64,000 nt of DNA from assembly GCF_002775205.1 (NCBI RefSeq), contig NC_036445.1, positions 30,133,453-30,197,452 of the forward strand, read 5' to 3'. Shown here piece by piece: positions 49,401 to 61,400 of the stretch (positions within the stretch are counted from its first letter, which is position 1; the number at the start of each line of letters is the position of its first letter). The position numbers and the translations under genes were made by a program. Source of the stretch: Xiphophorus maculatus. Taxonomy: Eukaryota > Chordata > Actinopteri > Cyprinodontiformes > Poeciliidae. The notes under the pieces were generated by a model. It did no database searches and was not told the origin of the DNA. It saw nothing but the letters and a program-made list of their open reading frames with translations.

Positions 49401-52400
49401 TTTTTACTAAATCTCTTAACATTAACATAACGCTTTCTGCAGGTTTTACCAGCTCATATTTAAGACTCTCCAAGACTTTTTAAGACCATTATGAAAGAAA
49501 TGTAAGACCTGTATTAAGACAGAAATGTACAAAAGAAAAATGCATATTTGATATTGTAGTAGTGTTGAGCCTTTTTGCACAGAATGCATGCAACATCTTG
49601 TGGGTTGGCAACAGAAGTGAGACAGTGGCAAAGACAAACATTGTCCAGCACCAATCATAAATGTACATATCCCCATGATAGATGCAAAAAAAAGCTACCC
49701 AGCTATCTAGTTAGGGTATATTAGCAACTAGCTAGCGGTGGCCTCAACTACCTCAACCCACAGAACGGAATGAAGACTAAGCTACATGCAAATAAACTAC
49801 ATAGAATATGAGTTTAAATAGTCCTGCCACGACAAAATGTAATCCCTGTGATAAACATTTTTAAGGCCATCTAATTTTTTAAAATTAATTAAAGACTTTT
49901 TAAGGATGCGCAGAAACCCGGTGTAATATGGTTTTTGCTCTTCTCTCTGCTTCTGATGAAACAAATGTAGTTTTGAAGTCGTTTTATCAGTTAATGGTGG
50001 AGAACTGAGAAACAGGAGCAATACAGAAGAGGAGAGAACTTACAGGGTAGTAACTGAATCAGATCAGCATACTATGATATCATGGTTTATCCATGATATC
50101 ATAGGTTGCTAGTTGAGACATATACAGAGAATAAAAAGAAGCTGCCCTGCAAGGTACGCAAGACAGAAAGTGGAAATAACGCTTACCGTGCCTCCGACTA
50201 TCCTACCAAGAGGATACCAGGCTCGTTCATCAAACCAGTTGAGGAACTCATAGAAGCCATTGGAGGTCAGGTGGTGAGTGGACCTGTAGTTGAACCTGCA
50301 ACATGAGTCAACAAAAAAAAAGAGGAGCAGTTGGTTAATTTAGGAAATGCACCAACCATTGCTGGGAAGCAGCGGCCTCCATCTGTGTTGGACTCGCTCT
50401 GCCACAGCACCGTACAGCTCATCATGTACTCTGCACCGTACAAGAGCAGAGTACATGACGTAAATTTTCAAAGAAAAAAAATTAAGTAAAATTTTTTTAA
50501 AGTGTAATAAAAAATGTAAATAAATATTTATTCAAACTAAAAGGAACTTTAGTTACATGTTCTTTTTATTTCAAACGCATCTTTTCCCCCGATCTCGAAA
50601 TCATAATTCAACAGCTGGCTTCAACATTTATTTTTTCAATTTTGACCAAGTTTTTTTTCCCAATTATACAATAATCTTGACCCTCTCTCAGGTCCATACT
50701 TTTGAGCGGCATCATTTTAAAAAATACATTTCTATTATTCCTTATTTTGAGACAAACGTCTGAGATCACCATGGCAACACATGCACCACCCTGTTGATCC
50801 CTGTAGAAACCTGGTGTTGGGTTAAATAACGTCTTGCAGAGGCTGAGTGAACTCTGCTCAGTGAGCTCTGGACCTGACAGAACCTGTAGACACTCCATAG
50901 AAAGGATTTTCTTTCAGTATAACAGTGAGATGCAGCAGTAAGGGGAAGGGGCACAAAAGAGGAAAATTGTGTGTGGGAGAAAAACAAAGAAACCAAGCAC
51001 CAACTGACCTTCACCCTCCCAGGACTCTAAGGTGGATGGGAGGTGTCACCTGTTCTGAAAGCAAACAGCATCGTGTAGTTTGGCACCAGAAATAAGCAAA
51101 CTACTTTAACATTCACTAGAGTTGCTAAATTCCTTCAGGCTACAGAAGATTCACTTCAGTCAATCCAACACAGATTCCTTCAAGCTGATCTGAGAGGAGC
51201 TCATGGCCACTGCTACCTGGTTCAGAGATGGGATCAGGATGTTCCTGCAGCGTCTCCACCTGTGGAGGTTTTCCAGGTGAAGTCGATCTTATTCACAGAT
51301 CTTATCTACCTCAGCAAAGGACTAAAAATCAACCACTGTCCTCTTTGCCTCTGCTGTGAAAGGTCTGGCTGACAGACAAGCCCACCAGGTCAGGTCTGCA
51401 CGTTTACAGTTAATAAAAGTCACCCCACTGTGGAAATTCAGTAACTTTCTTGCTATATTGAGCAACAATTCAGACAAAAAAAATTGGTATTTGCCAAAAT
51501 TGGAATCGGCCAGAAAACTGCAGTCGGTACCCCCTAGAAGGAAGAAAGGAATAAATGAAGGAATAAAGGAACGAAGGAAGGAAAAAAGGAAGTAAGAAAC
51601 AAAGAAAGTAAGGAACTAATGAAGGAATGAAAGAATGAAGGAAAGCAGGAGGGAAAAACTAATTCCAGATCTTAATATCCTCTCTGGCTGTGATGCTGCT
51701 GCCCCAGCAGATGACAGCAGAAGTTTGTTCCATAAAGGTTGAAGCAGCACAGTGTGGTGTGCAGCGGCAGCAGAGCAGCTCTCAGAGAACATACCTGATC
51801 TTTTCATCACAGCCCAGAAGCTGGGCAGAGAGCCCAATCTGTCCACACTCTCCTCTCCTCTGCTGCTCTCTAAATAATTACTGATGAGTAGGCGACTAGC
51901 GCTGCAGCCGTTCCTCTCACTGATGAGACAACACTGGCCTCTACCACAGCCCAGTGTTGGGGAACTTAGGGCACCAGCTCAATGAAACTGAGGAAGCAAA
52001 CTAAGAGAAGAGGGACAGTTGCCGGGCAACAGTAAGAGAAAGACATAAAACTTTACGAGCACTATGTGAGAACATGCACAATATTGAGCAATCAATAGTA
52101 ATGCTGCCAAACATTCGCCTTCCTCAAAATCCTCCTGTTAACTTTAAAATGGGCTCCAGACATCTAAACCCTGCTGCCATGCTGACTAGCAATGTTTACA
52201 TTTAATAAGCTGAAAAAACCCACAGGAGACAGAGAGAGCAGGGCTGGACAAATAAATCAAAAATATGTAATGCGACTGACACGTGATCAATATCAATAGA
52301 TAATCTGTTGGAATATTCAACACTTCCACCAAAATCTGATCCAGAACCGCACAACATTCTGGGGGATGTAGACATAGGAAAGGCTTTACCTGCTCAAATT

Positions 52401-55400
52401 CTCACAGCCAGCATCAACCAACTCACTCACTCAATGGTTACCTAGCAACAAATTACTGGGTAATTTACGCAGCAGCAGATTTAGGTTTTGCCACCGTGAC
52501 TCATAACTGTTTAAAAATAAGAAAACTGTAAGAAAGGAAAGGTCATATCAGTTTGACAGTATTTCAGATATTAAAAAAAAAAATTATAATTATCGATATT
52601 GACTGATATGAAACCCTTGTATCACAATATGTTTTTCAGCTGTGTCGTAAAGCCCAAAGAGAAAAGCTAGCAGAAACATTTTAACAGGTGAAGTTGGAAT
52701 AATTTTCAGTGTTTGGCTCTGAAGTACAGAATATGTTGTAATACTTTGAAAGATACAGAACCCCAGCTTTTCTTCATTTCACTAGGTCAGCAAATAAAGT
52801 GGGACAAAGATGATTAATCCTGATAAATATTCCTTAGCAGCAGCCATGGGGACTCTTCTCAATGCATCATTTCACTGTTAATCAGCTGTAATGGAATAAA
52901 AAAAAACGTAATTAAGCAAATTTCAAAATATATTTTTCAGTTAGACTTCTAAAGTGCTAGATTTTGTGACATTGTTTTTTTGACTTTTCTTAATCATTTC
53001 TGCTTTTGTTTTTGTACCTTATTTATATTTTCTAAAAAAAACTTCTCAGCTATCATCAAGTTTCTTTGTTCCACCTATTCAGTCGTTAAAGAGAACAGCT
53101 TAACAGCTCAGACTCTGTAGGGCTGGAACCTTTATGATTAGATTATGTTTCAGAAGTGAGAGGAGGATTACTGTTTCAGTGAGCTTGCGAGTTAAGATCC
53201 ACCAAGATTAAAATGATGCTTTCACAGCATAAAAGCCCTGATTCCAATACTGATTGGATTCAGGGCTGCACTGGTTGCAGTTTTCCGGCCAAACACTGAA
53301 TTCTAAAAAGCCGACTTGACGATTCTGAATTTGACGAATATGGATTTGTTTTAGAGACAAAGTCGCTAAGTTGGTAACAGTGGGTGACTGTTGATTGAGC
53401 CCTGGTGGGCGGGTCTGTCAGTTATAGGGTTTCCCCCAAGTGCATTATAAGCCTGGCGTGCCACCAGGCTAAGTCTTTTTATAAGGCCTTTAGATTTAAA
53501 CAACAAATACTACAAAGGTAATATACTGGACTCCCGGGGGGCCACAGTCTATGAATATTTGAGACCCCTTCTTTTAATAGTTCGAACACCAAATATACAT
53601 TAATACACACAGTGAAAACCGTCTTAGCACTACCATGGAAGATAACGTCCACTGTTTTCTCATCCCTACTGTTGGCAGTACAGCCAATCAGGAGCAAGAA
53701 AAATGAATGGCATTCCTCCATGCAGTTTGCTGCATTAATATTGCTTACAGTGGTACAGCACTACTCCACAGCGCAATATGATACAGTACCAATGAGTGAG
53801 AGATTATTCAAACATGCAGAGTGCAACTGTGTTTGGACACAGAAATTGGCAAACACTCCGTCTTAACCACAGAGAAGAGTACACACCGAGTTCAGATCAG
53901 CTCATTTAGGCTGATTCACCCCAAGTGTCACCACAGGGCACTGCCCAGAACAAACAGGAGCAATTTTAACCCAGTCATATTTACATTCAATCCAACAATA
54001 GAGTTCAGTCAATCAACTCAAATTCCAGTTCCAAACAGTAGGACTAAAAAATGACAGTAACAATCTCATCTGTCCGTGTATCAATCAACTCCAAACCACT
54101 TCTATGTTCTGTCACAATTATTGATTTATTCCATTTTGATTATCATGCTCCAAACTTTGCAAGGACTGACCGCCCCGCTCTCCCGCTTCCTCATACACAC
54201 AAAGCCAGCAGGCCAGTAACATTCCCATACATACTTGATGACAGCCACGCCCACATTGACACACCCACCACCTAAGTGTCAAAGCCGCTGCTCCTGTCAT
54301 ATCAATAATTACTTATTTCATTCATATGGCTCTTACAGAGCCTCAGTGAAAACTTGTTTATTATTATTAACTGTTTGGTGCAAAACACTGATTGAAAATC
54401 GATTTTTTTTTACTGCATGTTTATGTCTGTTAAGGCTAAGATGGAGCGGCACTGAAAGCAGCTCTTTAAACCACTCAGACTACGAACACAATAGAGACGC
54501 AATCAAAACTGTCAGATGACTTATTACCGGCGCTAATAACTCAGAAATAGTCCAAATAGTTTGGATGTATTTTTATTTCTTTCCTCCTTACGGAAGGTTT
54601 CTGTTTATATCATAGGTTTGTGGTGCCTTTCTATACTAAAGAAAAAAATATAAAATGTTAACTATTTCACAAGGAAATATTAGCATACATGCAAAAACCT
54701 TACATAACTTTGTATTAAGGCAGAAAATACGGCGGCCACCGTAAGAAAGGCTTACAGTATTCAATTATGCCGCATAACTGATCAGTAGATTATTGCGAGG
54801 GAACGCAAAAGTTTTGCAAGGGAACGCAAAAGAAAAACAATTCCCCATGTCCCCTGGAGGGCTCCGTAGTATTCTACTGCAAATAAGCTGAGGAGGAAAC
54901 TTCCAAAGGTACTGGTAATAATAATGACTAATCATTTTAGCTACTCCAGAAAGCTAATGTCTCTGTAGCTCAGTGTGATCAAGGAAGAAGAGGCATTTGT
55001 AGTAGAGATGTACCAATAAGACAAAATGTATTTAATCTTAAATGTAAAATGTATAGTTTTGTTTGTATAGTGTTAGTGTTGGCTTAACTATTGCCCAAAG
55101 AATGTTGTTCTTTTTGCAAATAGCCTTTTTAAAATTCTGCATACTGCAGTTAATGCTGTAGTATGTGTATATTTACACATACTGCAATATATTTATAAAA
55201 ATATATATTTATATATTTGTTGAAATTGTCACTATGTCATGACAATATGTTATGAGAAATTATCTGTGAGGGAAAAAAAAGGGGGGAAAAAAAGCTCCTC
55301 TTCCTTCTCTCAGTGCTAACTAGAAACAACCAATCAAAGACAGGAGCGCCATCAATCACAATCACACAGTCTGTTGTGAATTCTAGGTTAGTTAGTATGG

Positions 55401-58400
55401 CCACTGATGACGGCAGATAAACCAGTTTTTCTGTCTCAGTAAGTTTGTTTCTCTGCCATTAGCAAATTGAGCAGCAAGTACACAGGATGATTGACAGCAC
55501 TAAGGCCTTCCTCCTGGCTCTGATTGGTTGTTTTGGCCTGGGACCAGTGAATTCATTCAGACAGAATAGTAGATCAGGGAGGTGGAGGAGATTAATCTTT
55601 TCACAGATTATTTGTCTCATGCCATACGGTCACGACATGGTGACAGCTGCTACATTCTCCAGTTTTAATGATGGATCGACTACTAAATTAGTTGAATAAT
55701 CATTTCATCACAATTAATTCAAATCAATAGTTTCAGTATTAAAAGCATATAGGCATATAGATCCATGTATAATCCTTACAGTAATCAAGAAGTGCACAGA
55801 TCTAAATCGTACAGAAATGTTGTCAAACTGATGAACTTCAGTAAAACCTTCACTTTGGCAATATTTAATAGAGACGTACCTCCCGCTATGGTCTGTTGGA
55901 TGCCAGTAAGGTCAGACCAGGACGCCTCCACAGGCAGAGAGAGACAAATAAAAAGAAGCCAATTAGCCGCTGATGGTAGTAAACAGCTCTGACGAGAGAC
56001 CAAAGGGAGAAAGCATGTGGGGTGAACTGCAAATAAGTTGAACATGTTCAAGGAACACATCTGCAAAGCAGCTCTCATCACAGAACTGGACCTCGTTTTA
56101 CCCTGCAACACCTCTGGTTACTGAACCGCCATGGGTGACGTTGAGTAAGCCCAAAAGATCAAACTAAAACAAGATGACATTAGGGGGTTTCTGGAAGGAC
56201 CTTCAGGCTTATTACAAAGCAGTTTCATCATCACAGTCTGTCAGATTGCTTGAACAGCACAAGGATGTTTGCAACATAGAAATTCACTTCTAAGGCTAAC
56301 AATCTGTACAAAAAGTGTTACAGCCAATCACAGTCTTCGTCACAGACGTTCCAATCGATTATAAATGACGACAGCTGGCTAAATTCTGACTACGTGCCCC
56401 TTTAATCACAGAGACGGTTCTGAGGGGAGGATTTGATGGGTGCTATGACACGATGGATAGTGGTGAGCTCCCCAAGTCTGTATTTCTTTAGAAGTACACA
56501 GCACATAATGCCTCACAAAAGATAACCTACAATTCAAGAACTGTACCAGCAAGTAATGATCAAGAGCGAGAAGACCTTATTCTGCTTTGCAAAACCCTGA
56601 AATATTGGGAAATAATAAAAAACTACTTTAAACAAAGTGTAAAAAAAATCTATAAAAGAAGAGTGAGAGTTTTAAGGTGAAGTTCTACAGGAACTGAGGA
56701 GTCAAAACACAAGACTCACAGAGGCTCAAGTTTGGTTTGCTGCCGAGTCAGCTCGCCTCAGGATGGAAGACTCTAACTATGCAAGTCAAAATAGTTTACC
56801 AACAGAGAGGTTCTAGAAAAAATAACTTTAATATTTGTGGAATGATGGAGCATAAGGAAGAAGCCCCACAAAATTTGTGACTGAACTGTGGAAAAGGCAG
56901 GCTACGCTGCAGAGCAGATACAGAGCATGTCTGCAAAAACCTGTGACAGATCCAACTCCATGCACAACAATCGTCGGCTACAAGCAACCTCAGATGCAGG
57001 AGCAGTGTTATAAGAAAACACCAGAGTGAAATTTGACAGAAAGCTTTATTTTTATGATGTCCACATCACCAGTACTCGGGGAGATGTGCGAAGCATATGG
57101 CCTGGTAAAAACAATCCTCAAGAGGATCTGATTTCAGACGCCCTATTGTTAAAAAACACATTGAAAGACAGGATTATGGATCTACCAAAACGCAGATGAA
57201 GCAGCCCCAAACAAATGTGGAATTTCAGGATAAATGCCATAGCAGTTATCGAGGAGAAACTGAATGAAGTATTGCCATGGAAACACACCAACGCTACAGC
57301 TCGGCGTTTAACCAGACCTGGCAGTAGATCGGAACTGAGCTGCAATGTGGTATGATGGCACACTTTAAATGAGCACATCCCCCTTTTACAGTGCTGAAAA
57401 GCCTTTTGTGAAGATGAGGCGTCTTTCTACCGTTACTGCTCATGAAAAATGAGGCCATCTGAAGTTTCAGTATCTAAGTTATGCACCACTGTTAGGATGT
57501 AAATATTTTTATACATTTCCTTAACCAGTTATCTGAAGTTAATCTGAGCCTTTTTTAAAAAATACTATAAATAGCTAAGACTGAACTCAACAGGCAGTCC
57601 AGGACAGGGAATGTGTGTATATGGCTGAATGTTGGAGAACTAAAGTATAAAACTGCGTTCTAATGTCTACTCACGAATACAAAGGACTCTTATGTAGGAT
57701 GAATATGGATGGATCTTTTAGACTAGTGAGGATTTCGTACTAGAAAAAGTTAATGTGTCATATTCAGATATTCACAGTATTATATGAAAGCATCAACATT
57801 ACACCATATCAGCAAACAGATGCAGTTTAAAATTGCAGAGACTTATGAAAAACATGGGAGTTTTAGTGATGAGGCAAATAGGATGTTGGTATTAAAGGAG
57901 TAGGAATGTGCCGATCGATTGCCCTGATTTCTTTCATTTTGAGCGAACGACTGATACCTGCATGTGAAACCGATCTCATCTACCTCTACAAAGGTCTAGA
58001 AAATAAGATATGAACATTCAAGGTGTATTGTGACCTTATAACATCTGACACCAGCTGCTTCCACTGACCAAACAATTGTAATTACAAAGATATTTTTTTT
58101 CATGGGGCACAGTTGATAGCACTGTTGCCTTGCACCAAGAAGGTCCAGGGTTCGATTCCCGCCCTAGGGACCTTTCTCATGGACTTTGCATCTTCTCCCT
58201 GTGCATGGTGGGTTCTGTTCCTCCCACAGTCCAAAAACCTGACTGTTAGGTTAATTGGCCTCTCTAAATTCTCCTTAGGTGTGAGTGTGTGTGTGCATGG
58301 TTGTTTGTCCCATCTGTCTCTGTGTTGCTGTGCGATGGACTAGTGACCTGTTCAGCGTGTACTCTGCCTCTCGCCCAAAATCCCTCGCTGGAGATAGGCA

Positions 58401-61400
58401 CCAGCACCCCTCTTGACCCCACATGGAACATGGGTGTAAGAAAATGGATGGATACAATTTGTTCAAGAAAACACGTCAATTTCGAAGAAACTTACTTTTT
58501 TGGTTTTTGATAAAGTTTTTGCGCTGGGATGAGGTGGCGTTTCGGCTGCGACAAAATTAGTGCATTTTGTAAAACTGCAATGGAAAGACGTTTTGCACAT
58601 CACGCGAGTCAACAACCCGATGTTACTACTGATTTATCGAGTGAACAAACTTATTCACATGTGATTTTGATTGTATTTCTAATTTAATGGAAACACAGAT
58701 ATTGCAAAATTGCGCTTTTTCAACATTAGTGGAATATCAAAAAGGGTTTTGAGCACAGTTGTAATGAAAACGCAGTTAGTGTCACTTATTACAAAAAAAA
58801 CCATCGGTAGTTTATTTGCATGGCACATTCCAGTTACAAGGCAGTTCAAAATGCTTTATATCATAGAAACATCATGCAGTCATTAACTAGCAAGCGATGA
58901 ACATTACATTTTGTCAAACACTCACATCAAAATCATGAAGCAAATGTACATAGAAAGTCTGGATCAATGTTTCGGTTATGAATCAAAGGTATCTTTGGTG
59001 GGTTTTTAGTCTTGATTTCAAGCATCTCATCTTGAATGGAATTTGCCACATTCAGCAACAGTTTTTCCAAAAATGTAGTGGAATTTCTATGCTTCAAAAT
59101 GGCTCATGAATTTAAATTGGCCACAAAGAAGTCGAAGGCCACTGGAAGTGATAACTGAATACTCTTGTGGAATGTGTAAGGCGTTACCGTAGAGCTGGAC
59201 TGTCGGCCGGCGTTTGAGACGTGGCTCAGATGGAGCCAGACCCTCAGAGGGAGGTCCAGCTAACCAGCTTCAGCGCACCAGACAGAGATGAGCGCTAATG
59301 AAGCCGTTTGTCTCTCTGCTCTGATTCTGCTGCTGATCGGTGCATGTTTAACACGACCAACATTCAAAGCACTACCAACTACTGGCTAGCTGCCTCATGC
59401 CGACGTCGATTACTGTCAGATCTGTAGTGGCTTGATCTGGAGCTTCTGAAGGAGAGGGACCATTAACCAGACGCATCAAAGAGACACAGGGTGTGGGGGG
59501 CGGGGGAGGTGAGGAGGAAGGAAGGAGGGGGAGCAGCACAGCAGGGGGCTCATACAACCGTTTGCTCTCCTGCAATGTTCTTCCTAAAGATAAACAACAA
59601 AAAGATAGCAACCTTGTAGCGAGGCACCATGAGGGACACTGTCATCAACCAGAGCAAATTCACTTCCTGTTCACCCTTTAAGGAAAAACTCCCACTATTA
59701 TATATAGAATATATATCAAAGGTTTATTTAACACAAGATTTCCACTAGATGAATGAAAACTCCTTTCAGAATATGCGATTCCATCAGAGATGCAACAAGA
59801 AATCAGCTGACTACTGAATCAGACACAGCATGGGCACCACAGAAGAAGACAACACTCTTTGGGGTGGAGGGCCTTACTGAGGAAAGTCTAATTAAAGCTA
59901 GCTATCTCCAGTATCAAAAAGGTGTTTAAAAATTTAATTAGGCAAACGGAAAGATGGCTGCGGTTCATTCAGGGTGCAAGAGAGAGAGAGAGCAAGACTT
60001 CCAGCAGATAACAGGAATACAAAATTTGCAGCAAGATGCAATTAATTTACTAATTCATTAATTGATAATTAACTTTGTAATCAATTTGTCTTTGATTCAC
60101 ATGACAACTTAAAATGGCTTGTAAGCTAACATCAGCTTAAAGAATATCATAAAACATGCTTGTAAACATTACAACCAGGAGACTGGCTATCTGAACTTAT
60201 TAATAGGAAGGCAGGAAGTCACCGTTGACGACAAGACACTTCACGTTCTCATCTCCAGTGGTAGGAGTGCCAATTTGTTAGTCATTATGGTCCTGATCAT
60301 TGGAATCTGAAGAGTTTTCATTTGAATCTGGACATCCAGCTGTCTGTTAAGGATACTGGTATAGTGGTACATCATTTACTCCCATAAAGAATAAAAAAAA
60401 GAAGCTTATTTTCCCATTTCTATGCATTTCCAATGTAAAATCAATACTTTGATTTAATTTCTGATTTAAAATATTAGTAAAACCTAGTTCCTAAAGAGTA
60501 CTCATAGGAGAAAAACTAGAAAAATATAGTATGAACATAGTTTTTATATGTTCTTAAAAAAATATCACCATCAGTAAAATGAAAAAAAAAAAGATTGAAT
60601 CATTTAAAATGACTAGGAGCTGAAACCGGCACGCAGAAGTCTAATTGTTGCGTCTTTAATCCCTAAACATCAGCCAGATGTGAGGTTTTGGCCAAACGTT
60701 GCCTAAATATTCTACTAACTTCCTGATGTGGGCAAAGGACAGAACACAGGCACATTCACAGACACAGGAGGACTCCCACGATTCCCCAGCTAACCAAATA
60801 TCTCGTTTACATAAAGCCACCTGTCAAACAGTGGAGGAGGGTGATGGAACAATGAAGCACTGTAAGAATAAATTTCACCGTGCCGTGCTGCATTAGGCTC
60901 TCGGAGAGCGACGGCGCAGGAACTAAAGGATTCTCACCCAGGAAGAGCTTTCAGGTCTGCTCTGTGTGAGCCAGCAGACAGACACCAGGCCGGCCGTTAA
61001 ATCCACACCAGCAGACTCAGTAATCATTAAACGCTTCTCAGTGATGCAATGCAGACTTGGAAAACGCAACAGCCAAATAGAACGCTTGGGTAGATTGAGA
61101 TTAGAATGTAAGCTGGTGGACTCTCAAATTAAATAAAACAAAACAGCAGCAATTTTGTTTTATGAATTGCACTTATCAAGCAAAAATGTAGTGTGCAAAA
61201 ACAAAGTAGCCCTTCGTCTGAATGAAAACACTGGTGACCTAATTCTGCAGCCTGCCAGGGGTGACTTGACAATTTTTTTAACAATAAATAAATAAATCAC
61301 ACTAAAACATGTATATGGGGATGATAAACGCCTTAAAAACTGATAAGTTTTAAACTTTTGCAACCCCAGATTTTAATGTACTTATGTTTAAAACTGCACT

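Noticed and set aside
58101-58200. Possible tRNA gene
   Set aside because: The B box is good, but the cloverleaf is degraded and the rest is a typical SINE body with a LINE-like tail.
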